Assembly (NCBI GenBank): GCA_016776605.1
Contig: JADHTB010000001.1
Location: forward strand, 124,001 to 188,000
Direction: 5' to 3'
DNA from: Alphaproteobacteria bacterium
GTDB taxonomy: Bacteria; Pseudomonadota; Alphaproteobacteria; GCA-2731375
DNA length: 64,000 nt
Numbering within the stretch: the stretch's first letter is position 1; every line of letters starts with the position of its first letter. The notes below the pieces were generated by a model that searched no databases, had not been told where the DNA came from, and worked only from the letters and a program-made list of their open reading frames with translations. Positions 35,528 through 44,388 of the stretch are shown in pieces. The translations under genes were made by a program, and so were the position numbers.

Positions 35528-36676
35528 TTACGCGCTTCGTAGCGCTGTTTCCAGATCGGAGATCAGATCTTCCGCCGCTTCGATACCGCATGAGAGGCGC
35601 AGAAGATCCGCCGGCACCGGCGTGCCCGGCCCCTCGATGCTGGCGCGGTGTTCGATCAGGCTTTCCACCCCGCCCAGAGAGGTGGCGCGGGACCATAATT
35701 TCACCTTGGCCGCGGCCGCCACCGCGTGCCGCTCTCCCCCCTTCAGCCGCAATGACAACATGCCGCCAAAGCCGCCCCGCATCTGCCGCGCGGCCAGGGC
35801 ATGATCGGGCGCACTGGGCAGACCGGGATACAAAACCTGCGCAACTTCCCCATGGCCTTCAAAATGCTGTGCCACGGCAAGGGCATTGCGGCAGGCCACC
35901 TCGACCCGTGGATACAAAGTGCGCATACCGCGCAGCAGCAGCCAGGCCTCGAAAGCCCCCAAGATCGCGCCGCCGTCATGGCGGATATCAGCCAGTCCCT
36001 GCCAGAAATCGTCCTTGCGGGCCGTGATCAGGGCGCCAGCGACCATGTCCGAATGGCCATTCAGATACTTGGTCGCCGAATGCATCACGATGTCGGCACC
36101 CAAATTCAAGGGCTGACACAGAACCGGCGTGGCGACCGTGCTGTCCACCGCCACCAAGGCGCCGGCGGCATGGGCCAGTTTAGCGATGGCCGCGATGTCG
36201 GAGATTCCCCACAATGGGTTGGCCGGCGTTTCCAGCCAGATCAGTCGGGTTTGTCCTGGACGCACGGCGGCGGCAATCGCCGCCAGATCCCCCATCTCGA
36301 CAAGATCGACCTGCAATCCCCACGGTGTGGCGAATTCCATGAGCCATTTGCGCAAGCCCCAATACATTACCCGTGGCGCCAGCACATGATCGCCGGGGCG
36401 CAGGTTCAGAAAGACCGCGCCCGCCGCCGCCATGCCCGACGCGAACAGCATGGCCGCCGCGCCGCCCTCTAATTCGCAAAGCAAGGCTTCGGCCTGATCA
36501 TAGGTTGGATTGTTGTCGCGGGCGTAGCTGTAGCCGCTGCGGAATTGGTTATCGGAATCGCGCAGGAAGGTCGAGGACGGCTGAATGGAGGGTGTCACCG
36601 CGCCGGTTCTTTGATCGATCCAGCCCAACGCCCGCGCCGCCTGGCTGCGCGGCGACCAATTTTCCCCTGCCGACAT
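35528..36676 (-). CDS. Cys/Met-metabolism PLP-dependent enzyme (cystathionine gamma-synthase/lyase family)
   Basis: The 382-aa protein has YARDNNPTYDQAEALLCELE for cofactor-phosphate and neighbour-subunit contact, FASGMAA, and the Schiff-base lysine K203 in HSATKYLNGHSD, all family signatures. The C-terminal SLGGVESLIEHRAS is also standard. It forms or cleaves a C-S bond; which direction and substrate cannot be decided from sequence. The leader (36677-36780) holds a degenerate fragment of an A-type element hairpin. Confidence 0.87.
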   Translation of the reverse strand: MSAGENWSPRSQAARALGWIDQRTGAVTPSIQPSSTFLRDSDNQFRSGYSYARDNNPTYDQAEALLCELEGGAAAMLFASGMAAAGAVFLNLRPGDHVLAPRVMYWGLRKWLMEFATPWGLQVDLVEMGDLAAIAAAVRPGQTRLIWLETPANPLWGISDIAAIAKLAHAAGALVAVDSTVATPVLCQPLNLGADIVMHSATKYLNGHSDMVAGALITARKDDFWQGLADIRHDGGAILGAFEAWLLLRGMRTLYPRVEVACRNALAVAQHFEGHGEVAQVLYPGLPSAPDHALAARQMRGGFGGMLSLRLKGGERHAVAAAAKVKLWSRATSLGGVESLIEHRASIEGPGTPVPADLLRLSCGIEAAEDLISDLETALRSA

Positions 36677-36748
36677 ACCGAAAACTTCCCATCAGATGTG
36701 ATTACAGGTCTCGAATCGAATTCAATCCGCCAGAGCGCATTCACCTGG

Positions 36749-36765
36749 GCGCATTCGAAGAAAAT
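36749..36765. repeat. Degenerate fragment of the A-type 105-bp element
   Basis: The 17 bases GCGCATTCGAAGAAAAT match exactly the short-hairpin arm and loop of copy A1 (about 13044-13060). The other arm is not conserved (ACCCTAACG instead of GCGCTC). A second partial GAGCGCATTC lies just upstream at 36733-36742. It may be a decayed element in the PLP gene leader. Confidence 0.45.
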
Positions 36766-36814
36766 ACCCTAACGTAGGCACCAACCCTGAAAATTATAAC
36801 AGAAGACAGCGGGT

Positions 36815-36994
36815 CTAGAAGAATAGATAGACCAAAGCCAAAATTGGCACCCAGCAGGCAATGCCGGCAAGCAAAAAGGCCAATAGCTGGGCGCGATGGC
36901 GATTTCCCGAGACTTCATCACCATCATTGGCGGCAGACATCAGCAACCCATCTCGACGTGAGCCTGTCAAAGCCTCGTTGATATCGTGAACCAT
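36815..36994 (-). CDS. Small single-pass membrane protein
   Basis: The 59-aa protein has a polar N-terminal half (VHDINEALTGSRRDG, NDGDEVSGNRHRAQ) and one C-terminal membrane helix (LLAFLLAGIACWVPILALVYLFF). ATG 36994 has GGGGAGGG 7 bases upstream, a strong ribosome-binding site, which argues that it is translated. No homologue is recalled. It stands alone between the PLP gene and element B2. Confidence 0.65.
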   Translation of the reverse strand: MVHDINEALTGSRRDGLLMSAANDGDEVSGNRHRAQLLAFLLAGIACWVPILALVYLFF

Positions 36995-37135
36995 GATGTG
37001 CCCTCCCCATGATGCATTTATCCAACCTGTACGCAAATCAGCTTAACCATGATTAAAGCAAGCGTCACGCCAATATTATTATATTTCGCGCCTTGAAGTA
37101 TTATTCCATGGGTCAAATTGGATCGTCGTCCGAAA

Positions 37136-37240
37136 CTAGAGCAATTCCGAATTAATGAGAATCGCGAAACGATTCTAAGTTATTGGAAAAATTGCTCTAA
37201 TTCTAAAGATCTGAGTATTTTCAGAATAAAGATGCTCTAG
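37136..37240 (+). mobile_element. 105-bp palindromic MITE-like element, copy B2
   Basis: Bounded by CTAG at 37136-37139 and 37237-37240. Sequence is about 90% the same as B1, with the inner stem GAATCG/CGATTC preserved and the short hairpin (GAGTATTTTC/AAAGATGCTC) partly decayed to G-T pairs and one mismatch. The right CTAG contains the TAG stop (37237-37239, minus strand) of the CinA-N gene. Confidence 0.8.
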
Positions 37241-38001
37241 GCATCCGCTTCGATAGGTTCGCCATCCAGATCACGCATCAACCGGCGAATGTCTTCCGCC
37301 GCCGCCGTCAATCTGTCCGGCTTCTGGCTGCGGGCAACGATAGAGGCGCCAAAGCGGCCGTCGCGATAGAAAGGGTATGAGCCCATGCTCACGTCGGGAT
37401 ATTTATCCTGCAGGGCGCTCAATCCATTGGCCAGGGTGCCTTCCGCCAAATGGACCGCGATGGAGATCGAATGCACCGGGTCTCCACCGGCCAGTTCGTG
37501 CTTCAGGCTGTGGAACATTGCCTGGCAGACGGCCGGAATGCCCGCCATGACATAAACATTCTCGACCCGGAAACCGGGCGCCTTGCTGACTGGGTTTTCG
37601 ATCAGGGAAGCACCGGCCGGGGTGCGGGCCATGCGCATGCGGGCCTGGTTCAATTCGGCGCCCGTATGGGCGTAATGCGCCTTCAGGATCGCCACGGCCT
37701 CCGGGTTGTGATCCACTGGCAGACCAAAGGCCGCGCCGATGCTGTCGGCGGTAATATCATCATGGGTGGGGCCAATGCCGCCAGTGGTAAAGACATAGTC
37801 AAAGCGGGCCCGCAGGTCGTTGACCGCGGCCACGATCTCCGCCTTGACATCCGCGACCACGCGGCATTCATGCAACTGCACACCGACCTCGTTCAAATTT
37901 TCAGCCAGAAAACTTAAATTCTGATCCTTGGTCCGGCCCGATAAAATCTCGTCACCAATGATGATAACGGCCGCGGTTACGGTCTTTGGCTGATCGGACA
38001 T
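37237..38001 (-). CDS. CinA N-terminal / molybdopterin-binding domain protein
   Basis: The 254-aa protein has the MoCF_biosynth fold: AAVIIIGDEILSGRTKDQN, the loop TTGGIGPTHDDITADS and SYPFYRDGR. It corresponds to the N-terminal COG1058 half of competence/damage-inducible CinA; the C-terminal deamidase domain is absent, as is usual for alphaproteobacterial members. Related proteins act on ADP-ribose or NMN-type substrates. It is divergent from sfsA. Its stop TAG lies in element B2. Confidence 0.87.
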   Translation of the reverse strand: MSDQPKTVTAAVIIIGDEILSGRTKDQNLSFLAENLNEVGVQLHECRVVADVKAEIVAAVNDLRARFDYVFTTGGIGPTHDDITADSIGAAFGLPVDHNPEAVAILKAHYAHTGAELNQARMRMARTPAGASLIENPVSKAPGFRVENVYVMAGIPAVCQAMFHSLKHELAGGDPVHSISIAVHLAEGTLANGLSALQDKYPDVSMGSYPFYRDGRFGASIVARSQKPDRLTAAAEDIRRLMRDLDGEPIEADA

Positions 38002-38101
38002 CGGATGCGAACTTTCACGGTTGCCGTTTGTCTCTGAGTTATAGCACTTTTGATGTGGAACGGCGATTGCGCCGCGCCTGGTGCCCGGCTATTTTGCAAC
38101 C

Positions 38102-38803
38102 ATGCAATTTCCCGACCCCTTGATACACGGCACCCTGCTACGCCGTTATAAACGCTTTCTGGCCGATATTAAGTTGGACGATGGTCAGGAGGTGACGGCT
38201 CATTGCGCCAATCCGGGCGCCATGCTTGGCCTGAAGGACGCCGGAGCCGAAGTCTGGCTGTCGCCCTCGCGCAATCCCAAGCGAAAGCTGCAATACAGTT
38301 GGGAACTGATGCACGCCGACGGCGGTCTGGTCGGTATCAATACCGCCCTCCCCAACGGCATTGCCGCCGAGGCGATCCAGGCCGGCCTGATCGCCCCGTT
38401 GCACGGCTATGAAAATCTGCGGCGCGAGGTTAAATACGGGCAAAATTCCCGTATCGATTTATTGCTGGAGCAATCGGGCCGGCCCATTTGCTATGTGGAA
38501 ATTAAGAATGTGCACTTGATGCGGCAACCGGGCCTGGCGGAGTTTCCCGATTCCGTCACCGCGCGGGGCGCCAAGCATCTGGTGGAGCTGGGCGATATGG
38601 TCGAGGCTGGACACCGGGCGGTAATGTTCTATCTGGTACAAAGGACTGATTGCGACCGCTTTACCATTGCAGCGGATATCGATCCGACGTATGCCAGGGA
38701 ACTGCACAGGGCCATGGGGCGTGGGGTCGAGGCGATCTGTTATGATTGCAGCATCGAAACCACGGGCATTCAGGTGCGGCGTCAAATTGCGCTCGCGTTT
38801 TAG
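38102..38803 (+). CDS. sfsA: SfsA family DNA/RNA nuclease
   Basis: The 233-aa protein has [23 protein letters not shown] near the start, an SRIDLLLE active-site aspartate and VEIKNVHL (E and K of a PD-(D/E)xK core), then [16 protein letters not shown] at 38102 gives the usual MxFPxPL start; a GTG or other start at 38081 would add seven residues. Known as sugar fermentation stimulation protein, now regarded as a nucleic-acid-binding nuclease. Followed 20 bases later by the MetAP gene. Confidence 0.9.
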   Translation: MQFPDPLIHGTLLRRYKRFLADIKLDDGQEVTAHCANPGAMLGLKDAGAEVWLSPSRNPKRKLQYSWELMHADGGLVGINTALPNGIAAEAIQAGLIAPLHGYENLRREVKYGQNSRIDLLLEQSGRPICYVEIKNVHLMRQPGLAEFPDSVTARGAKHLVELGDMVEAGHRAVMFYLVQRTDCDRFTIAADIDPTYARELHRAMGRGVEAICYDCSIETTGIQVRRQIALAF

Positions 38804-38823
38804 GATCTGGGGAAGTAGGGCAA

Positions 38824-39645
38824 ATGAACTATGTGGCCGCCGAAGAGGCACCGGCTGAAAATACCGGTCTGATCAAAATTTATGCGCGGGAGGATTTTGA
38901 CTCCATGGCCCGCGCCGGCCTGCTGGCCGCCGAATGTCTGGATATGATTGGCCCCTATGTGAAGCCAGGGGTCACGACCGATTCCCTGGACAAAATCTGC
39001 CACGATTTCATCGTCGACAACAACGCCTACCCATCCCCCTTGAACTATCGCGGCTTTCCCAAATCAGTCTGCATTTCCATCAATCACGTGGTCTGCCACG
39101 GTATTCCGGGCGACCGCATCCTGAAGGACGGCGACATCATGAATATCGATGTCACCGTTACCTTGGACGGCTGGTACGGCGATAGTTCACGGATGTATTT
39201 CGCCGGCAAGCCAAAGCTGAAGTCCCGGCGCTTATGCGATATCACCTATGAAGCCATGATGCGCGGCATCGCCGTGGTCAAACCAGGCGCCACACTGGGC
39301 GATATCGGCCACGCCATTCAAACCTATGCCGAGGACGAGCGTTGTTCCGTGGTGCGGGATTTCTGCGGCCACGGGCTGGGCCGGGTCTTTCACGACGCCC
39401 CCAACGTGCTGCATTACGGGGCAAAGGGCAAAGGCCTGCAATTGCGCGAAGGCATGTTCTTCACCATCGAACCGATGATCAACCTGGGCGGCTGGGAAGT
39501 GAAGATGAGGGACGACGGCTGGACGGCGGTGACCAGGGATAAATCCCTCTCGGCCCAGTTCGAGCATTCCCTGGGTGTCACGGCGGATGGGGTGCAAATC
39601 TTTACCACCTCACCCAAGGGGCTGCACAAGCCGCCCTATGATTGA
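38824..39645 (+). CDS. map: Type I methionine aminopeptidase
   Basis: The 273-aa enzyme removes the initiator methionine. Visible metal ligands and substrate residues: NIDVTVTLDGWYGDSSRMY (two aspartates), GHGLGRVFHDAPNVLHYG (histidine) and GMFFTIEPM (glutamate) with a late QFEHSLGVT glutamate. The ATG at 38824 follows a GGGGAAG-type site. It is the middle of sfsA-map-radC, a common alphaproteobacterial order. Confidence 0.93.
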   Translation: MNYVAAEEAPAENTGLIKIYAREDFDSMARAGLLAAECLDMIGPYVKPGVTTDSLDKICHDFIVDNNAYPSPLNYRGFPKSVCISINHVVCHGIPGDRILKDGDIMNIDVTVTLDGWYGDSSRMYFAGKPKLKSRRLCDITYEAMMRGIAVVKPGATLGDIGHAIQTYAEDERCSVVRDFCGHGLGRVFHDAPNVLHYGAKGKGLQLREGMFFTIEPMINLGGWEVKMRDDGWTAVTRDKSLSAQFEHSLGVTADGVQIFTTSPKGLHKPPYD

Positions 39646-39677
39646 CGACTGGATTGATTCCGGGCGCGGGTTCCCAA

Positions 39678-40364
39678 ATGGCGGATAAGTCGGGCAAGCC
39701 GCATTATCATGGCCACCGCCAGCGCCTGCGGGAGCGCTTTCTGAAAGGCGGTCCCGATAGCCTGCCGGAATACGAATTACTTGAACTGATACTGTTCGGC
39801 GCCATTCGCCAAGGTGATGTCAAACCCTTGGCAAAACGGCTGATCGATCAATTTGACGGCTTCGCGGGCGTATTATCGGCCGAGGTGGAGGCGCTGCAAG
39901 GCGCCGGCCTGGGCGAGAGCACCATCGCGACGCTGAAAACCTCCCAGGCGGCGGCCCTGCATTTAAGCCGGGCGCGATTGCTGGAGCAGCCCATCGTCAG
40001 TTCCTGGCAGGCCCTGTTGGATTATTGCCGGGCCGCCATGGGGCATGACAAGACGGAGGCTTTCCGCATCATCTTCCTGGACCGCAAAAACCGCCTGATC
40101 ACGGACGAGGTGCAACAGCGCGGTACCATAGATCACACCCCGGTCTATCCGCGTGAAGTGGTCAAACGGGCCTTGGAACTGGGCGCAACGGCGTTGATCC
40201 TGGTGCATAATCACCCCTCGGGCGATGCCACCCCCAGCAAGGCCGATATTGATATGACGAAACAGATCGCCGCCGCCGCCGAACCCCTCGGCATCGTGCT
40301 GCACGATCACCTGATCATGACCCGCAGCGAAGAAGCCTCTTTTCGCGCCCTGGGTTTGTTGTAG
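39678..40364 (+). CDS. radC: RadC/JAB-domain DNA repair protein
   Basis: The 228-aa protein has an N-terminal helix-hairpin region (GHRQRLRERFLKGG, LPEYELLELIL) and a C-terminal JAB/MPN domain with H177-N-H179-PSGDATPSKAD as the metal motif. It is named for DNA repair, but the biochemical role remains unclear. The ATG at 39678 gives the family start; a TTG at 39642 that overlaps the map stop is also in frame and could couple translation. Confidence 0.88.
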   Translation: MADKSGKPHYHGHRQRLRERFLKGGPDSLPEYELLELILFGAIRQGDVKPLAKRLIDQFDGFAGVLSAEVEALQGAGLGESTIATLKTSQAAALHLSRARLLEQPIVSSWQALLDYCRAAMGHDKTEAFRIIFLDRKNRLITDEVQQRGTIDHTPVYPREVVKRALELGATALILVHNHPSGDATPSKADIDMTKQIAAAAEPLGIVLHDHLIMTRSEEASFRALGLL

Positions 40365-40414
40365 TCAACGAAAGACCGGGTGGCAGAGCGGTCCACGCCA
40401 AAGTTCATTGAAAA

Positions 40415-42148
40415 TTACGGGTTGGGCTCACGCTGCCGCCGGCATGTGTCGGTCGCCGCCAGGTCCGGTTCAAAGCCATCCGGCAACAGAATTACGCCGA
40501 AATTCTCTTTGGCAAAGGCGCGGGAGATTTTCTCGTCCGCCACATCCTGCCCGACGGCTGCAGGGTCCCGGCGCAGGGGATCACCGTAACCGCCGCCGCC
40601 AGCCTGCTCGTGGCGTATTACCTCGCCGGCATGCATGATGCGGGTCAGTTTGCCCGGCAATGCCTCGGCCCGGCCGTCGGGATCCAGGATATTGCGGCTG
40701 GGCGCCGCCCGGCCACCGCCGAACAAGCCATAGGGGGCAATTTTGGCCCGGTCCGCCCGCAATTGCAGCACCGCTTCATCGGCCAACAGACGATACTGCC
40801 GCACCAGGCCCAAACCGCCGCGGTGTTCCCCCGGCCCGCAGGAATCCTGACGCAGGGCATAGGCCTCGATGCGGATGGGATAACGGGCTTCCAGGGTTTC
40901 TACCGGCATGTTCGACATATTCTGCGAGGGGTTGGTCACCCCTTCGATACCATCCTTGCCGGCCCGGCCGCCCCAGGCGCCATTGATCATATCCACCAGA
41001 ATAAAAGGTGTTTGGCTGTCGCCTTCATAGCCGCCGATACAAACCACCGTATTGCCCCCCTCGCCGGCCGCCATGACCCGCTCCGGCGCGATCGCGGCCA
41101 AGGCGCCCAGCACCGCATCCACCACCCGGTAACCGGTCAGGGCGCGGGCCGCCACCGCCGCCGGCATGCGGGGGTTCAGGATCGAACCTTCCGCCGCCGT
41201 AACGGTGATACAGCGGTAAACGCCGGCATTGTTCGGCACCTCCCGCCCCAGGGCGCAGCGGATGCCCAGATAGGTGGATGATTTGGTATAGGACAGGGTG
41301 CAATTGATGGCGCCCCTGACCTGTGGCGAGGAGCCTGCGAAATCCACCTCCAGATGATCGTCCCGCACCTCGATGGCGCAGACGATGGGGATCGGGCCGC
41401 GCCCAAAGCCGTCATCGTCGATATAGTCGGTGAAGCAGTAACGGCCATTGGGCCAGGCGCGAATGGCCTGCCGGGTCAGCCGCTCGCCATAATCCAGCAA
41501 GGCATCAAAATAATAATGCAGGGTCTCACCGCCATGCTTCTTGAGCAGATTGATAAAGGCCCGCTCGCCCACGTTACAAGTCGCCAGTTGGGCCTGCAAA
41601 TCGCCGATCAGCATATCGGGCAGGCGCACGTTTTTCCTGAGCAAGGCGAACAAGGAACGGTCCGCCCGGCCGGCGGCATACAATTTCAAGGGCGGGATAC
41701 GCAGGCCTTCCTGGAAAATTTCGGTTGAATCAGAGGCATTCGATCCCGGCACCCGGCCCCCGACATCGGAATGGTGGGCGATGACAACGGTGAAACCCTG
41801 CAAGGCATCGCCATGAAAGATCGGCTTGAACATAAAGATATCCGGCAGATGCATGCCGCCCGCATAGGGATCGTTCAGGATGATGACATCGCCCGGGTCC
41901 AGATCATCGCCATATTCATCCAGCACCACGGCGATGGCGTCAGGCACTGCGCCCAGATGCAATGCGACGGTTTTAGCCTGGGCCAAAATGCGGCCCTGGG
42001 CATCACAGATGGTCGTGGAATAGTCCAGCACATCCCGCACAATGGGCGAGCGCGCCGTGCGCATCACCGTATAGGCCATGTCATCGACGATGGTATCCAG
42101 GCCATTCTTGATTACCGCAAAGGTGATGGGATCAATTTCCACGGCCAT
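40415..42148 (-). CDS. Hydantoinase B / oxoprolinase family subunit
   Basis: The 577-aa protein has IDPITFAVIKNGLDTIVDDMA, DILNDPYAGGMHLPDIF (here IILNDPYAGGMHLPD), HSDVGGRVPGSNASDSTEIF and GGGGYGDPLRRDPAAV, all HyuB landmarks. With HyuA it forms an ATP-dependent enzyme that opens or carboxylates cyclic imides or ketones (5-oxoprolinase, N-methylhydantoinase, acetone or acetophenone carboxylase families). It shares one base with the HyuA stop. A paralogous pair lies at 59572-63448. Confidence 0.88.
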   Translation of the reverse strand: MAVEIDPITFAVIKNGLDTIVDDMAYTVMRTARSPIVRDVLDYSTTICDAQGRILAQAKTVALHLGAVPDAIAVVLDEYGDDLDPGDVIILNDPYAGGMHLPDIFMFKPIFHGDALQGFTVVIAHHSDVGGRVPGSNASDSTEIFQEGLRIPPLKLYAAGRADRSLFALLRKNVRLPDMLIGDLQAQLATCNVGERAFINLLKKHGGETLHYYFDALLDYGERLTRQAIRAWPNGRYCFTDYIDDDGFGRGPIPIVCAIEVRDDHLEVDFAGSSPQVRGAINCTLSYTKSSTYLGIRCALGREVPNNAGVYRCITVTAAEGSILNPRMPAAVAARALTGYRVVDAVLGALAAIAPERVMAAGEGGNTVVCIGGYEGDSQTPFILVDMINGAWGGRAGKDGIEGVTNPSQNMSNMPVETLEARYPIRIEAYALRQDSCGPGEHRGGLGLVRQYRLLADEAVLQLRADRAKIAPYGLFGGGRAAPSRNILDPDGRAEALPGKLTRIMHAGEVIRHEQAGGGGYGDPLRRDPAAVGQDVADEKISRAFAKENFGVILLPDGFEPDLAATDTCRRQREPNP

Positions 42149-44250
42149 TATCCAACGCCCTCCGTCAGGTCGATTAACAGGTTGCCCAAACTGTCGCCCG
42201 TCACCCGGCCCTCGGGCGGCACCACCACCGTACTATCCGCGCTTTCAAGGATCATCGGGCCGGCCGCCGTGCCGCTAAAGGCGCGGCGATCCAGAACCGC
42301 CGTTTGCAACCAGCCATGGTCGCGGCCGAAATAGACCTGACGCACGCTGGCGGCCCGCGGCGGCGCGGCCGTATCGGAGATGCTCAAATCACGAAAATCC
42401 AGCTTGCCCGGACGCACGCCCCGGGACAAAAGCCGCAGGTTCACCACCTCAACCGCATCGTCGGCGGCATATTGATAGATCGCCTCATAAGCGGCTAGAA
42501 ATTGCTGCCGCAGCCAGCTTACGTTGATCTGTTCCACGGCGGCGGGCAACAACACGGGCAGTTCGGAATCCTGGCCCTCGAAACGCAATTCCAGGCTGAA
42601 GGCGAACAGCATCTGTTCGGCGGTGAAGTTTTCCTCACGCAAGGCCGCTGCCGCCTGCCCCCGCAACGCCGCCACGGCAGCCGCCAGCCCGGCCATATCC
42701 AGATCCTTCAACAGCCCCGGCATGGCGGTCAGGAAGTGCCGCTCCACATCTCCCGTCAGCATCCCCAGGGCGGTAAAGACCCCTGGCATCATGGGCAACA
42801 TCACCCTGGTGATATCCAGACTGCGGGCCAGATCACAGGCATGTACCGGTCCGCTGCCGCCAAATGCGGCAAGGGTGAAATCACGGGGATCGATGCCGCG
42901 TTCCACGCTGACGGCACGGATCGCCCGGGCCATGTTGGCGTTGGCCACCTCCCGCACGCCATAGGCCGCGGCTTCCACTGATAGTTTCAGGGGCAGCGCC
43001 AAATCCCGTTCAATCACCGCCCGCGCCTTATCAATATCCAGGCGCAGGCCGCCGCCGGCCAGATCATCAGGCAAATAGCCCAGCACGACGTTGGCATCGC
43101 TGACCGTGGGCCGTTCGCCGCCCAGGCCATAGCAGGCCGGTCCCGGATCGGCGCCGGCGGAAACCGGGCCCACGTGCAGCAGACCGCCGTCATCGATCCA
43201 GGCGATGGAACCGCCGCCGCTGCCGACCTCGGCCACATCGACGGTGGGTACCCGCATCATATAGCCGCCCGCTTTGATGAAACGGGCGGGGGTGGAAATG
43301 CCGGCGCGGAATTCATACTCATTGGCGCGGGATATCTCACCCCCCTGCACCAATGAGGCCGAGGCGGTAGTCCCGCCCATATCGAACACCACGATATCTT
43401 CCTCCCCCGCCACCCGGCCCAGGCGGGCGGCGCCCACCACACCGGCGGAACGGCCCGAGGAGATGAAAAACACCGGCTTTTCCTGGGCCGTGCGGGCGGC
43501 GGCCAGACCGCCATTGGAATCGCTGACCAATAGGGGCGCCTGAATGCCAATATCCAGCAAACCATCGCCCAACCGCTGCAAATAGGATTGCAGTATGGGC
43601 AGCACATAGGCATTCACCACCGCCGTGGAGGTCCGTTCGTATTCGCGCATTTCGGCAAGTACCGAGACCGAGGCGGTAATGGCCAGGTTGGGGAAGGCCT
43701 GGCGCAGCACCGCATCGGCGCGGCGTTCATGATCGGGGTTGCGATAGCTGTTGATGAAACAGATGGCAATGGATTCCACCCCTGCCGCCAGCAGGTCCGC
43801 GCCGATGGCGCATAATTCCGCTTCATCCAGAGGCAGCACGACACTGCCGTCGGCGGCGATCCGTTCCGTCACCTCGCGGCGCAGCCGGCGGGGGACCAGG
43901 GGCGCCGGTTTGTCCCATTGCAAATCGAACATGTCGGGCGTGCGCACACGGCCAATCTCCAGCACATCGCGAAAGCCCTTGGTGGTGATCAGCCCCGTAC
44001 GGGCGCCGCTCTGTTGCAATAGAGTGTTGGAGCCGACGGTGGTGCCGTGCAGAATTTCGACCAGATCATCGGGCCGCAGACCGGCGCGCTGCAATATATC
44101 AACGATGCCAGACAGCACCGCCCGCTCTGGCTGGGCCGGGGTGGAGGCGCGTTTATCGAACCAGGTCCGCCCGGCACCATCGCTCAACACCAAATCCGTA
44201 AAAGTCCCACCAATATCGACGCCAATACGCGCGCCGCGTCCCGTCTCCAT
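42148..44250 (-). CDS. Hydantoinase A / oxoprolinase family subunit
   Basis: The 700-aa protein starts IGVDIGGTFTDLVLSDGAGR, the ATPase phosphate-1 motif of the acetate-kinase/HSP70-like fold, and contains LHGTTVGSNTLLQ, YERTSTAVVNAYV and FDMGGTTASASLV. The start at 44250 is preferred to one at 44265 because GGAG lies 7 bases before it. Its stop overlaps the HyuB start by one base (TAATG). Divergent from the CoxL-like gene, so a shared promoter region 44251-44388 is likely. Confidence 0.88.
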   Translation of the reverse strand: METGRGARIGVDIGGTFTDLVLSDGAGRTWFDKRASTPAQPERAVLSGIVDILQRAGLRPDDLVEILHGTTVGSNTLLQQSGARTGLITTKGFRDVLEIGRVRTPDMFDLQWDKPAPLVPRRLRREVTERIAADGSVVLPLDEAELCAIGADLLAAGVESIAICFINSYRNPDHERRADAVLRQAFPNLAITASVSVLAEMREYERTSTAVVNAYVLPILQSYLQRLGDGLLDIGIQAPLLVSDSNGGLAAARTAQEKPVFFISSGRSAGVVGAARLGRVAGEEDIVVFDMGGTTASASLVQGGEISRANEYEFRAGISTPARFIKAGGYMMRVPTVDVAEVGSGGGSIAWIDDGGLLHVGPVSAGADPGPACYGLGGERPTVSDANVVLGYLPDDLAGGGLRLDIDKARAVIERDLALPLKLSVEAAAYGVREVANANMARAIRAVSVERGIDPRDFTLAAFGGSGPVHACDLARSLDITRVMLPMMPGVFTALGMLTGDVERHFLTAMPGLLKDLDMAGLAAAVAALRGQAAAALREENFTAEQMLFAFSLELRFEGQDSELPVLLPAAVEQINVSWLRQQFLAAYEAIYQYAADDAVEVVNLRLLSRGVRPGKLDFRDLSISDTAAPPRAASVRQVYFGRDHGWLQTAVLDRRAFSGTAAGPMILESADSTVVVPPEGRVTGDSLGNLLIDLTEGVG

Positions 44251-44388
44251 GCACAACTCCGTCATTCCAAAATATCAGCGGCTAGATTCTACCTTGCCAG
44301 GGTAGCAGAATTTCAGCCATGGTTTTGAATCGTGCTATGAATCTGCCCGGGGAATTGACCCGGCGTGAATTTTTGGGGAACCAACCGT

